Numbered from the stretch's first letter, positions 1 through 11,553 are shown. The stretch: 64,000 nt of DNA from Fennellomyces sp. T-0311 (GCA_025266875.1 JALLLT010000055.1:62001-126000), one strand, 5' to 3'. Notes: a model not told the origin generated them from the letters alone. Made by a program: numbers and translations.

Positions 1-1704
1 TAAAGACCGGCCGGAAAAAATGTATACAGAATTTTGGGTGCAAAAAGTGCTCATTAATAGAACTTCCTCGTGATGTCATTTTTTTACGTTAAAACTGCGA
101 TTTTCGTGTTCCTGACACGTCTCGCTTTCATTTGACCTACATTTCATCGCATACAATGGCATCACCTGAATTAAAACGCACTTAAGCGCGCATTACAAAA
201 AACGAATGGACTTCATTTATTATCGCTCATCGATATATAAGCGAGCACAGAAGACTCGGAAACTTCAATATCGACGACTCCCCATCACTGCGCGAAAACC
301 CATATATCAAGTACTTGATATATGCATTGATATATGCCAACCTGATTTTGAAAAAAAATGATGGCCCCCAATTACTAAATAAAGTATATATGCAATAATT
401 ATGCAAAGCAGACTTGTAGAATTACTATAACAGAACAATATGTATGCATTGAATTATTAAAAAGTACCAGTTGTGATAGCTGTTTCACTTTCACGGCATA
501 AAACACCCAAAAGTACGCACAGATATAATTTACAGTATTATGGTTACGAAAGAAATCCTTTGAAGATGATAGTTGCTGCCGGAATAGGCACTATTTGGGG
601 GAGAGGTTACTAGACGGTACCCCAAGATTTATAGTGGAAGAAAGCGATTGAATGGGGGTTATATGCGGCATTATGCATAGTGGAAGAGATGTAAGCATAA
701 ACAAATTGGCAACTACTGCGAGAGTATGCACTATGCACATATATTTTGTGTAAAGAAATGACGGTGGATTGAGCAGGGTATGGATAAACTGCACCGGGTC
801 GGGGGAGCTGACAGTGGGGGAGGAAGCTTGCTGCATGATAAGAGCACCAAAGCAACAGGATATGATAGGATGCATACTGTCTTGTGTAATTGCTATATGT
901 GAAATGCAACTGCTGGTTGCATATATCATACTTAAAAGGACAGCATGCTATCCATTCGTCTTTTATATACCAAAATTTTTATTGTAAAATATGTAAGCAT
1001 CAAACAGCAGCAGCGTTAGCAACGATACCAGGGGCTGAAAATGGAGCTGCCCAGCGACGGCTGCATTGATCCGACGTGCTGTGCCTCAGATGATGGCCGC
1101 AGTGCTCTGGTCATGCTCCGCCCGTCGTTCGCGAGGGAGAAAGTACTGTATGTACTAAACCCGCATCATGTATACCGCTGCATTATTCTAAATTAGGAGG
1201 CTTTCTTTTTATCTAGCATTAAAGCACTGTATGAGCCGAAGGCGAAGGAGGTGGTATTGTTCCACCACCATTTTGATTAGGAAGAGAACGGGATCGATGG
1301 GGAGTTGCATCAATGGAGAGCTAATGAAGGAACGGATGCATTGGCGATCGATCGTACGAAGAAAAGAATCGAGAGCTCGCCGCTGGAGAAATTTCAGCAG
1401 TTGAGAGAGCAAGTTTTGCTATTTTTTGGAGGCGTTACCAAGGACAAAAAGCAATTTAAAAATTTATCGCTCAATATCCTGTAATGCCACGCGTCACATT
1501 GGGGTTGCATAAGCAAAGTCTTGCAAGCTGTTGCAGCTGCATTAATTATATCATGCACAATAGTGCTATTGTTCTGTAAAAGTTGCCTGTAATTCATTAA
1601 GCCATGTGTTTTTAATATGGCTTGCTTATCCAATATAAGCGCGTTAATAAGATACGAAGTGTATAAAAGAGCAGTTCTCATTAAACTTTTTCTCTATCAC
1701 TTCA
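1..1704. other. AT-rich stretch without a secure gene
   Basis: No recognisable gene, RNA or complete repeat is visible. The only hint of coding is on the plus strand at about 1041-1490: a short frame opens at the ATG at 1041, and a second one at 1215-1484 has an amino-acid composition like a real protein (rich in Lys, Glu, Leu) but carries an in-frame TAG and cannot be joined confidently. It matches no family I recognise. It may be a decayed gene, or the 5' flank of the CACTA-like element that follows. Confidence 0.4.
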
Positions 1705-3963
1705 ATGAACGATGTGGCCTGTTATTGTTCCGTGTGCAGTGCACAGAATAACCTTGGATTCCGGATGATATCGCGGGAAGCACGCGAAAGACATTATGAG
1801 CGATCGTTTGCTGGACCTAGAGATGATGGTATTTCTTTATTGGAATGCTTGAAAGAACGAACCAATAATAATAATGTTAACATTACAGTGCGTGCAGTTG
1901 TGGCACGATTCGAGAGACAGCAGCAGTTTGCCGATCCAGCACCGATGATGCATAGACAAGGAACACCAATACGTCCTGCAGATGATGATGGTAACGGCTC
2001 ATTCTGTATATCGCATAGCGTTTACTAAAATTCATATAGTAGAGATGGATGGTGAACCACTGGAAGAGTTAATCTCTTCGGATGACGATGTATATGACGA
2101 CGAAGATGGTGGCGATAACGTTTCCGATGCCAATGACGACGAATACATGCGTGATGACGATGATGCCGATCCAAGCGATAGCGATGGTAGTAGTGATACT
2201 GGCGGTGCAATGGATGCTTTGGATGTCGAGTTCGCAATGCAAGGGCAACAAGTGAACAATGCAACAGAGGTAGTCAATGAGGAAGGTTAGTTGTTAAGAA
2301 GCAGTTTATTATACATATTTGCATTATCCTCACATTGTACATGACTGTAGAACTTACGCAAATTCGTCATGCGAATACTTCCTGGATGAACACTGTCCCG
2401 CTGCTACTCACTTCACTGTGGTATTCATTGTCCTTTTTCAACTACATTTCCTTTCCGAGCGGCGGTTACCATTTTGATCGACTTTTGTACGATTGTGCTT
2501 GCAGAGGTATTCCCAACGTTTTCGCTGCCAGGGTCACTTGCAACATTGCGTCGATATACTGGCTTCTCCTCATTGACCGATCGCCTGCACACCTACGTAT
2601 CTTGTCCTCGATGCCACTACCTGTATCGCCTTGGACCAGGACAACCTGCCATCTCGGATGAATGCACCAACAATGACATCCGATACGATCGTCGTTGTGG
2701 CAAACCATTGTTTCAAGACGTTGCAGGTCAGCGCACCCCAGTGAAGACATTTGTCTATCAGCCACTCAGAGCCTCACTTGAGAGGATGTTCAAGCATCCC
2801 GGGTTCGAGGCGAAGTTGGAGCACTGGCGTACCCACCGTCGGCGTATGGCACGGACATTCTCGGATATATATGACGGTGACATGTGGCGAAACGTTGAAG
2901 ACGCCAACCAGCAACCTTTTGTTGCTAGGCCTCGATCTCTATTGCTGACGATCAATGTTGATTGGTTTTCACCATGCCTTAATTCGACATACTCTTGCGG
3001 TGCCATCTACCTTACGATCAACAACCTGCCTCGTGCCGACCGTTTCAAAACGGAGAATGTCATTCTTGTGGGTGTAATGCCCGGGCCAAAGAAAGCAAGC
3101 ACGTCAGACTTGAACCATTACTTGAGGCCCTTGACAGATGACTTGGTGGAATGGTACACAGGTTTTAACATTGCCACCGCTGAGGTACCAACTGGTGCGA
3201 ATGTCCGAGTCGCTCTTCTAAACGTCGCCTGTGATATCCCTGCCACTCGAAAAGTCAGTGGATTTACCTCCCATGCGAGCCGCAACACATGCCATAAATG
3301 TGATCGACAGTTTACAACGTTTCCCGATACCGGCCACATTGACTATTCTGGCTTTGACGTTAGTATTTGGGTTCCTCGGGATCCTCACGCATACTGAACT
3401 CAAGCTACATTATGGCGCGACACCGAAACAAGAGACGCTCGCCGCCAAATTGAACGCGATCATGGAGCTCGATACTCTGAGCTCCATCGCCTGCATTACT
3501 TTGATCCAATCCGCTGCACAATTGTTGACCCTATGCACAACTTGTTTCTCGGCACGGCGAGACGTATGGCCAAGAAGTGGCTCTCTGACCGGGACTTGAC
3601 AACCAGAGATCTGTGACAAATGCAGAAGATCGCTGACACCATTGTACCTCCTCCGGACTACGTCTCGCTGAACCGGAAGATCGAGAACGGCTTTGCGTTT
3701 ATGACAGCGGATGACTGGAAGTCGTGGTGTCTTATATACTTGCCGATTGTGCTGAACGGTCGCCTCCCTCATGACAAACTTCGCAACTGGCTGCACTTTG
3801 TCGATGCCTGTCGTACTTTGGTTAGGCCATCCATTACCGAAGATGAGGTTGCTTCTGCAGACGAAGAGCTGGTCCAGTTTTGCCGTGGAGTCCAGGTGAA
3901 CTACAATGCCCGGTTCATCTCACCAAACATGCGGCTAAAAATCATTTTAAGTGCAGTAGTATG
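1705..3963 (+). pseudogene. CACTA/EnSpm-like (TNP2 family) transposase, broken and truncated
   Basis: The N-terminus has a Cys-rich segment (CYCSVCSAQNN) followed by an acidic linker (about 2045-2230), as in TNP2-type transposases. After an intron with donor GTAACG near 1990 and further unresolved splicing around 2287-2500, a Cys pair region (SCPRCHYLY) and the transposase core appear: DWFSPC, SCGAIYLTINNLPR, GVMPGPKK and LNHYLRPLTDDL, then YFDPIRCTIVDPMHNLFLG. Two in-frame TGA codons interrupt this frame at 3395-3397 and 3614-3616, each flanked by well-conserved sequence. The frame ends at 3963 just after the SPNMRL motif, where family members continue for several hundred residues, so the 3' half is missing. 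A cut-and-paste DNA transposase is the known role. The exon structure upstream of 2500 is uncertain. Confidence 0.8.
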
Positions 3964-4014
3964 ATGTGGGCCGAAGTGAATATTATCCTTTTCCCTTTCA
4001 TTGAAGTAACAACA

Positions 4015-4086
4015 GCCTTGCTAGCTCAATCGGCAGAGCGTGAGACTCTTAATCTCAAGGTTGGGGGTTCGACCCCCCCGTAGGGC
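4015..4086 (+). tRNA. tRNA-Lys (anticodon CTT)
   Basis: A 72-nt cloverleaf without intron. The acceptor arms GCCTTGC (4015-4021) and GTAGGGC (4080-4086) pair with G-T wobbles. The D arm is GCTC/GAGC, the anticodon stem is TGAGA/TCTCA with loop CTCTTAA and anticodon CTT at 4048-4050, and the T arm is GGGGG-TTCGACC-CCCCC. The A-box-like TAGCTCAATCGG and the B-box-like GGTTCGACC are both present. A run of four T follows at 4087-4090, a typical RNA polymerase III terminator. It decodes AAG (Lys). It sits between the end of the truncated CACTA-like gene and the left end of the Harbinger element. Confidence 0.93.
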
Positions 4087-4341
4087 TTTTCTAAATTAAC
4101 AAGCATAAAGTGCTATAATCTTTTTGTTGTAACTATTTTAGCAGACATTCCCTTGTCGTGTCACTTGTTGGCAGATGAACTGTAGCCAATAACAGAAAAA
4201 GGTTTGAAAGAGAAGTTGTAAGATAATGTTTATTCTTTTAGTCTAAGGGGATATTTATATGTTTTCTAATGTTAAGAGCATTCCCAGCGGTTACTGTATA
4301 TGACTCTCTAAATTTGCCATGACTTCAGCAAAAAAATTTTC

Positions 4342-5883
4342 ATGACCCGATCAATTCCACAGCAGATACTCTATTTTTATTGCTCTGCAAAAATAAAGCT
4401 CCCATTGTGCTTGCGTAACTATTTACTATTTTCTGTTTACCTTAATTCTATTATTACAATGTTTACGATTCTCGACTATTATCAAATGTTCCTTGAAGAA
4501 GATGAATGGATGATGGATGACAAGGAAGATGGAAGACAATCGCGCATTCGTGTTCGTCGCATGTTGGAAGAGATGGACGAAGAGGAGCAACAACCAAAGC
4601 GTGTTTACCAAGGCTCAAGTCCAGGTCGTCGATCCAGTAAACCACGTGATCACATATACGGACATCAACGCCTTTATGCTGATTATTTCGCGGACGAGCC
4701 AGTGTACGATGAAAATGACTTTCACCGTCGTTTCTGTATGCGTCGCAGTCTGTTTCTTCATATTGTCGATGCAATTAAAAAGCATGATTCGTATTTCCAG
4801 CTGAAGTACGATGCTGCAGGAAAACGTGGACTCTCACCTCTCCAAAAGGTAACTGCAGCAATCAGACAGCTGGCCTATGATGTATCACCCGATGCAGTCG
4901 ATGAATACTTGAGGATAACTGAAAGTACTGCAATGGAGAGTTTGAAGCGTTTCTGTGTGGCTGTTATTGAAGTATTTGGTATCACTTATTTGCGTGAGCC
5001 AACTACTGCCGATTTGGAACGTTTGCTGGCGAAAGAAGAGGAGCATGGCTTTCCAGGAATGATCGGCTCCATCGACTGTACTCATTGGATATGGAAAAAC
5101 TGTCCAACTGCATGGCATGGTCAGTATGCAGGCAAGGAAGGTGAACCAACTGTCGTTCTGGAAGCAGTCGCATCGTATGACTTGTGGATTTGGCATGCAT
5201 TTTTTGGTCTTCCTGGCACCTTGAACGACATCAATGTCCTTGATCGGTCGCCAGTTTTCCACAACCTCGTCAATGGTCGTGCACCTCCTGTTGAATTCGT
5301 GGTGAATGGTAACCAGTACGACATGGCATACTATCTTGCTGATGGTATTTATCCAAAATGGGCAACTTTGGTACAAACCATCTCACAGCCAAAGGCTAAA
5401 AAAAAGAAGGTAGACTACAGTACATTCGTTTACGTGAGAGAATAGTGTATATTAAACCAACCGATGTAGTTATTCGCAAAGCTACAGGAGGCGTATCACA
5501 AGGATGTTGAACGGGCGTTCGGTGTACTGAAGGCAAAGTTCAAGATTGTTGCGCAGCCTGTTCGCTTGTGGAAACACAAGGATCTTACGATGGTCATGAA
5601 AACTTGTGTAATTCTACACAACATGATTATCGAAGATGAGCGTGAGACTGAGTACGCCGATTACTTGCATCACCCTGAGTATGCTTGTCCTTCGATTGAC
5701 GTTCTTCTAGAAGATGACCAGTCTGCCTCCACTTCCACCTCTGACCCCCAACCCACAACACTTCCCATCAATTCCTTTGACGAGTTTCTTGAAAAGCATG
5801 CACAGCTTACTGATAGTGCAAGACACAACCAGCTTAAGAGTGATCTCGTTGAACATCTCTGGTCTATGTATGGTGATTGGTAG
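4342..5883 (+). CDS. PIF/Harbinger (HARBI1-like) DDE transposase
   Basis: Two exons, 4342-5409 and 5470-5883, joined in phase across a 60-nt intron (GTAGAC...GTAG). Together they encode about 493 residues without interruption. An in-frame ATG at 4459 gives a shorter, equally plausible start, because the first 39 residues look unlike the family. DDE catalytic motifs are visible: MIGSIDCTHW (first Asp), PGTLNDINVL (second Asp) and, just after the splice, KDVERAFGVLKAKF (Glu). Other family marks are YAGKEGEPTVVLEAVA, NQYDMAYYLADGIYP and VILHNMIIEDE. The known role is nuclease/strand-transfer activity, acting with a Myb-like DNA-binding partner, encoded here on the opposite strand. This is the only transposase in the window with an uninterrupted frame, so the element could be recent or still active (inference). 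Confidence 0.9.
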
Positions 5884-6064
5884 AAGAATTAAAATCCTTT
5901 TTTCTTAACCTCCCCCCGAATGTGTGGCATATATGGGATGAGTATGTTACCAAAAAAAGACTTACGATTAATTTGATATGATATATTGATTGACAACAAA
6001 ACAAAACAATACAACACAACATAATTCAGCACAGTACAACATATACCACATATATATTAAAGGT

Positions 6065-7023
6065 TTATTCATCTACTCCATCTTCAACACTTTCTTCTTC
6101 ATTCTCCTCCACCGTGTTCTCCTCCGCATCTTCCTTCTCAGCCTGCTTCATCATCTTCGCAAAAATGTGCTTTTTTGACTCGGCATAGAATGCATGAGTA
6201 AGAGGGTCGGCATTCGTCGTGTCAGTTTGCATGATGGCTGCCCATGCCATCAAGCGGAAGGTTTCTTCACGCCTTTCGGCAGCTTCCAGGCGGCGACGAG
6301 CAATCTTGAGCTGCTCCTGCTCGATTTCAATAAGCGTTGCGCGCTCATCATCTGCGCGACACTTTCGAGCAGCTTGCTCCTTTGCTTACTTGCGGCCTTG
6401 AGGACGGGTGTCCGAATCGTCACCCACAGGGACAGCATCTTCTCCTTCTTGAGCAATCAGAGTTGATTGCTTTTGCTTCTTCTCCTTCTTCTTCACCAGG
6501 CCAGTGGTAATCCACTTTTGATGCTCACGAAGGAGCTCCCAGCACTCTACCAACTCAAACTTCTTCCCTTTCTTCTCTCTTTTCTTGTCTCCTTGCTTGT
6601 AAACTTCTTGGGCTTCTCTGACCTTCAAGACACAATTAAATTTATTAATAATAGCAGAAGCCATATATTTGAAATACTATCATTTACATTCTCATGGTAT
6701 GGCTTATTACCACTTGCGTTACGAGCCATGATTTTGGCCCAGCACCCGGAAAACTTCGAAACTGACCCCTGGATTGCCGTCCAGCGTGTCTGCAGCGAGT
6801 GCATAGAGCGCTCGACAACAGCAACCACCTCTTCCTCGTCTTCTCGAGCTTTTTTTTCTGCTGCTGCACGCATCTCGCTCATAAAATCTGCAGCGATGCG
6901 CTCCCAGTACGTCGCTTGCGTCTGGCTATTGCCGGTGACGGGATCAATCGACGTATTGATCCAGGAGGCACAAAGCTGCAAGTTTTCAGCATCAGTGAAG
7001 TTGGGACCACGGGGACCTGCCAT
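6065..7023 (-). pseudogene. Harbinger-associated Myb/SANT-like DNA-binding protein, one in-frame stop
   Basis: Exon 1 runs from 7023 to 6688. The intron 6687-6623 (65 nt, GTAAAT...TTGAAG) is followed by exon 2 from 6622. The N-terminus (RGPNFTDAENLQLCASWI, then SLQTRWTAIQGSVSKFSGC) is the trihelix Myb/SANT-like domain typical of the second PIF/Harbinger protein. The C-terminal half is highly charged and probably coiled coil (LIEIEQEQLKIARRRLEAAE), as in homologues. A TAA at 6386-6388, inside GRK-stop-AKEQ, interrupts an otherwise continuous frame to the stop at 6065-6067. CAA to TAA is the simplest explanation. The partner is thought to guide the transposase to the terminal repeats, so this stop would make the copy dependent on other copies unless it is read through or spliced out. 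Confidence 0.8.
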
Positions 7024-7164
7024 GACGAATATGGAAAATAAGAGAACACAAAAAAAATTTTACAGGATCAGGGACGACTTTGTATTTTTATTGTCGGCGA
7101 CGTCAAAAAATACAGATCATTAAATTTACAGAGCCGTTTAGAATAGCCGCTGGGGCATCAAATC

Positions 7165-7265
7165 GGGCTCACTTATTTGCACACCCCCTCCTACACACCC
7201 CCAGTCACAGTCCGAGCCGGACTTGCACTCTCCCGCAAGTAACTTTTTATGCACACCCCCTTCAC
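7165..7265 (+). repeat. MULE left terminal inverted repeat
   Basis: This is the reverse complement of 11202-11302 with about three single-base differences. It contains repeated GCACACCCCC blocks. Its outer end starts GGGCTCAC. Confidence 0.93.
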
Positions 7266-7519
7266 CAATTTGAACATCGCATAATCTGAATCACTTGCTC
7301 ATGTGTAAGTAACTCATGCTTATAAACTGTCCATATTATAATGGAGATTCTTTGCGCGCAAGTTGTAATGAAATGACTGTATATTTATTTAGTTAAAAGA
7401 TAAAAAAAACATATGTCCATTCTTGATCAGCAATGTAAAAATGGTATTAAAGGTTCCGGTAATAGAATGTAGTTTGTATTTTGATAACAATAAAATATAG
7501 ATTATGTAATAAAAGATAA

Positions 7520-10500
7520 TTATACAGTTAGGTCTTCTACTTCAGAATCAGACTCACTAATGGAATGTATAGTGGCATCGCCAGGGATAGGATGGTGCGC
7601 AAAGGGTTGAATGGTTCGTTCAAAGGACAAAGTGAAAAGAGGATACCACGGGTCTGTTCGAAGGTTTTCTTCCTTGTTCCCTCTGCCTTCTGGATATACT
7701 TGTGGCCACTCAATATCAGTATCTTGCTTTATCTTGATGAATATGATATGTGCGTGCTGCAGCTGCAAGACAATGGGATGAGTACGCATTGCTTCAAGTG
7801 GATTAGTGCGCAGAGGCAGGAAAAGGGTGACGTGGTCTCCATATAATGCTACTGGCGCTCTGAACGTATCGGCAGCTATTTGGGAGCATTCTGGTGAGCA
7901 GAACCATTCATTTTTGACGGGATCCAAGATGGCGTCAATGCGACTAAGGTCATAATTCTGGTAGTCGCTTGATATCTTTGAGTGGAAATGGCTACGCATC
8001 CTCATCTTTACTGATCTGTACGCGCTTTCGGCTTCACCAAGTGCAACTGCAAGAGCTCGGAAGCCACAGTTTCCGTCACCAACAGGGTTATGCACCATTT
8101 CGACAGCAGAGCGAGGGATTAAGTGGTTGACCATGTCTATTAATGGTATATCACCAGCTTTTGGAGCTTGTGGAGGTATCATTGAACGGCTTTCACTGGC
8201 AGCTGATGAAATTTCAGTTTGACCAGTTCCTAGTTTCTTTTTGCCATTCCTAAATTAAAATTAGTTAAGAAATGTTATTTGTCATCGAATATATATATAC
8301 ATACCATATTTGTGAAGCTTCAAATCCAAGAGCTGTCTTCGCTTTCTTTTGGCTCTCCATTTATTGGCGCTCCAAAGCTATCATCTCCCGCTTCTTGCTG
8401 CGATCAATGATTTTTTTGGCCTCTGGCGGTTGCAGGTCCTTCAAATCCATGAAGAGGTTGTCTTGGATTGCTCTCAAGCGGCTCAATAGCGTTGCATGTT
8501 GCTGCTGATCAGTAAATCTATGCAACAAGCTATTAAGCCGAGCAAGTTCTACTTCAATTTGAGTCTGCAGACTAGGAGCAACATATGGCTCGCTAATTGC
8601 CAAGATACTTAGGTCGCTTTCGGTCACAACACCTACTAAACTTTGTAAGTAACTTACGTAATGTGGTGTGCAAAGCACAAATAAATATACCTTCTAATGC
8701 AGTATCCTGGGGGTAGAGATGCCACCGGCGTGGAACTAGGCTTAATGGAATTTCACCATCCTTTGGCAGCATATGGCAGCAAGGAATTCCGTAGGTAGCT
8801 TTCACTGCACAGCGACAGATTTCGGTCTTGATTACATTATAATGTGCCAGCTCTCTCTGGATTGCATAAAATGCGAACTTGGATATTTTGCGCTCCAATG
8901 CGGCGAGTCGCTGCCGCTGCTCTGTAGGTAGATGGGGTTCACATCAAAGGACTCCTTGTCACGCCTCTGGTCCCACTTCAAATTCTGTAAGAAGAGAGGT
9001 ATTAGATTATACTACAGTCCATGTGTCGCGTTCATTGCACTCACTTTTGATCTGTAAAACTCATCGATTTGTTCGAACACCAGGTTCAAGTTACCACTTG
9101 GTGAGTTTATCGCCGATTTTAGGTCAGCATGGGCGCCTTCAGCTCGGTTGGTGGTTCTGTTTCCTAGATGCTTGACATCTGCAACATAGCGTCCAACCCA
9201 TTTATGTTCTAACTCGCGTTTACTACATGATATAAAGCACGTTAGCGCCATTGTTATGCATAAATATTATGTTTACTTGTACCTTTTTAAATACGCCATA
9301 ACTACGTCCGGCTTACTAGCCTTTGCAGCAGCAACTTCATAATCCTTGAGTGCCAGGCGTTCCATATCTTCGTCAGCAACCACTTGCATTCCACAGCGTG
9401 CGTCGAAATAATCGCTAGCTGCCAGAAAGTTGAACGCCTTCTCCAGGTCCTCGTAGTCAGGTTTTGTGGTGAAATACTTCTTCAATTTTACACGGAAATT
9501 ACGGCGTAAATGAACTGTACATAATAGCTTTCTTGAGTTTGGAAAGACATTATCGAGAGCCTTCATGAGCGCAGCTTCACTGTCGGTAACAAATAAATGC
9601 GGATATGATGATTGGTCTGATGGCCAGACAACCTCTTTCAGCGTTCTGGCAAACCATTCATAAGTGTCATTCGTCTCGGCAGTTACCCATGCACCAGCAA
9701 CGCAGAATGATTTGAGCGCGGGATGACCAATGTTTCCAGTTCCAATCACATTGATGAAAGGCAACTGATACTTGTTTGTCTTGTACGTGGCATCCAAGAT
9801 GATTGATTCTGGAAACTGTTGAGCAAGCTGAATAGCCGATGAATGTGCAAAAAACAAGGCACGCAAGAAACGTCGTCCTCCTTCCTCCTTCGTCAAGAAA
9901 CGGACGGTATACTCTTTTTCCTGCAAGTTCGTGATGAGGTGAAACATTGCATGATCAGGGTCGTTGTTGAATATCTCTTGGCGCATTCGTGTCAGATCTT
10001 CGCTGATGACATTGATTCCTTTCTTGGCAAGGAGGGTTATAATTGACTGGTTCGATGTATGTGCTCTGATAAGGGTGAACACCAGTTCTTGCTTTCTTGA
10101 TCGAGTCGGCGTTGCATTGGGTAGGAGGACATAGCTAACGCGAATCTGTGGTTGTGGGCACCAGAAAAGAAGCTGACCACGTGCCATTGTTGACTGTCCT
10201 TGCTTAATGGCCGAAGTTTCATAATAAATGGACATCCGAAGCGCTGTGAATCCTTGTTTCGAGTTTGCTTCTTGTTGGATTCAATTGAGTTGCCATTGTG
10301 ATCCACGATTACCGATGTTTGACCATTGCTTTTCTTTTTTTCGGTCTGATCTCGGGGTTCGCCATAATGCCTGCAGACAAGCTCCATCTTTCCTTGTCAC
10401 CTACGATGTTGCTTCTATGGACGTGTAGATCGAATCCAACGGATGCAGCCCAGGCAACGCACGTTTTCTTGGCTACGAGATGATCCTCAAACTGTCCTTG

Positions 10501-10536
10501 AAGTTCTGCTGGGATATTGCTTGTATCTTTTTGCAT
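7520..10536 (-). pseudogene. MULE transposase fused to OTU cysteine-protease domain, frameshifted
   Basis: Reading from 10536 leftward there is an N-terminal region with a zinc-binding/FAR1-like segment ending GAHNHRFALAM. The MULE DDE core follows: SIILDATYKTNKY (first Asp), HLFVTDSEAALMKAL (second Asp) and LGNRTTNRAEGAHADLK (Glu). Next come a SWIM-like CRC...YGIPCCHML motif, a coiled linker, and after an intron (8304-8250) an OTU domain with GDGNCGFRALAVALGE (catalytic Cys) and HAHIIFI (likely catalytic His). Other introns fit at about 9285-9231 and 9034-8980. Breaks are one-base frameshifts near 10390, 10098 and 8942 and a TAA at 8361-8363. OTU domains are deubiquitinase-like; fusion to a MULE transposase is known in some fungal and animal elements. 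Three frameshifts each sit in a short A or C run, so assembly error is possible. Confidence 0.85.
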
Positions 10537-10739
10537 TGTTGACTAAGAGCTAAATGTAGACCCGCAACAATATTTAGTACTGCAATCAGAGTATTATTCA
10601 CCAGTAGCCACTAACCAGTTCGATGTGTACTTGTAAATTAAAATAATATGATTATCATCGTCTTCTATGCCGTATTTATATTTCTAGATCACTAATGATA
10701 TCTTGCTAGTAGGTAAGGCATCTATGAAAGGTAGCTTGC

Positions 10740-10820
10740 AGCTTAAGTGACCTTGGGCTACCTTGGCATCCCTTGTCAACCTTGGCAACCTTGGCAAATT
10801 TAGCAATTTTGGCAAGTAAC
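10740..10820. repeat. Degenerate short tandem motif in MULE 5' leader
   Basis: The stretch carries about six imperfect copies of a CCTTGGCAA-like unit (ACCTTGGGCT, ACCTTGGCAT, CCTTGTCAA, CCTTGGCAA, CCTTGGCAA, then more diverged ones) just upstream of the transposase gene and inside the right end of the MULE. Subterminal arrays of this kind often bind the transposase. That role is inferred here. Confidence 0.5.
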
Positions 10821-11201
10821 GCTACATTTGTTAAAGCCTGTAATACATCATGGATCTGGCGTAACGGTGATCTGAAGGTTTGACAAGTACAGATTTGTTC
10901 TGATTGGCTGATAATAAATTACTGGTAAGAACAATGATAATCTTATCCTTTATTAAATGCAGTCTTAGCGAGCATTTAAGTTAACGTGCACTGCTAGCGA
11001 TGAGTTGATAAATGATTCAATGGCATTTCTTGAATCATGCTTCTTTATATATATTTACTCTGTTTTTAGTAGTTCTTTATGTACCGGTTATATAAAAGTG
11101 AAAAATGATGCATGTATTGTCAATTTCTTGAAGCACCAATAACTGCTAATCTCACATTATCATCCATAGCCCGGATCATAAAAACAAATAATATTAAGGG
11201 T

Positions 11202-11302
11202 GTGAAGGGGGTGTGCATAAAAAGTTACTTGCAGGAGAGTGCAAGTCCGCCTCGGACTGTGACTGGGGGTGTGCAGGAGGGGGTGTGCAAATAAGTGAGC
11301 CC
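11202..11302 (-). repeat. MULE right terminal inverted repeat
   Basis: This is the partner of 7165-7265 and carries the same GTGTGCA-rich pattern in the opposite orientation. Its outer end at 11302 reads GAGCCC. Confidence 0.93.
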
Positions 11303-11553
11303 AAATATTTCAATGCTAATGAGGAAAAAAGAATCAAAATCAAAACAATTTGGTTGGACTCATCGATGTAGGCATTTCTTGGGAAACCCGTGCTGGAAGG
11401 CCACGTATTCGCCCCCTGGGTCCTCATAATCACGCTCAACGTGGTCGTCGTCCTCGCAGGGTACCTCGACCACTTGCGGCTTATCATAGCCAGCTTGCTG
11501 TCGCCGGCGTCACTGGCGCCAATGTTGTCGATGATGAGGAATCGGCTAACTAC

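Larger units (their letters stand above)
4276..7161. mobile_element. PIF/Harbinger DNA transposon
   Basis: The two ends form imperfect terminal inverted repeats. The left end starts GAGCATTCCCAGCGG at 4276, and the right end read in reverse contains GATGCCCCAGCGG. Both then carry TAAATTT about 25 bases further in (4276-4315 versus 7122-7161). This resembles the PIF/Harbinger end consensus in which a GGGCATC/GAGCATC block is followed by CCAGCGG. Inside are the two genes expected of this superfamily in convergent arrangement: a DDE transposase on the plus strand and a Myb/SANT-like protein on the minus strand. The left flank reads GTTAA, compatible with a TTA/TAA target duplication, but a clean duplicate on the right is not visible because the MULE starts only a few bases away. 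Confidence 0.8.
7165..11302. mobile_element. MULE (Mutator-like) transposon with 101-bp TIRs, carrying transposase-OTU gene
   Basis: Left 7165-7265 and right 11202-11302 are reverse complements over 101 bp with about three mismatches. Both outer ends start GGGCTCACTTATTTGCACAC. The element is 4,138 bp and contains a single minus-strand gene with MULE catalytic motifs and a C-terminal OTU domain. Long TIRs plus a MULE transposase identify the superfamily. An 8-11 bp target duplication is expected, but the flanks (CATCAAATC left, AAATATTTC right) share only part of their bases, so it has decayed or the ends were altered. The left end lies 3 bp from the Harbinger element and the right end abuts the Helitron coding region. 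Confidence 0.9.

Noticed and set aside
2025..2290. Long minus-strand frames rich in His or Ser
   Set aside because: They are antisense shadows of the acidic Asp-rich linker of the CACTA-like transposase.
3880..4083. Short coding frame covering the tRNA
   Set aside because: It overlaps a complete cloverleaf with terminator. The frame is incidental.
8361..8363. The TAA as the end of a separate MULE protein, with the OTU as its own gene
   Set aside because: The frame continues without shift through MESQKKAKTALG and a good 55-nt intron into the OTU domain, so one broken gene is the simpler reading.
10740..10820. CRISPR-like array
   Set aside because: The units are short, imperfect and lack unique spacers. 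They are subterminal repeats of the MULE.
11303..11311. Target-site duplication of the MULE
   Set aside because: Only about half of the bases agree with the left flank, so no duplication is claimed.
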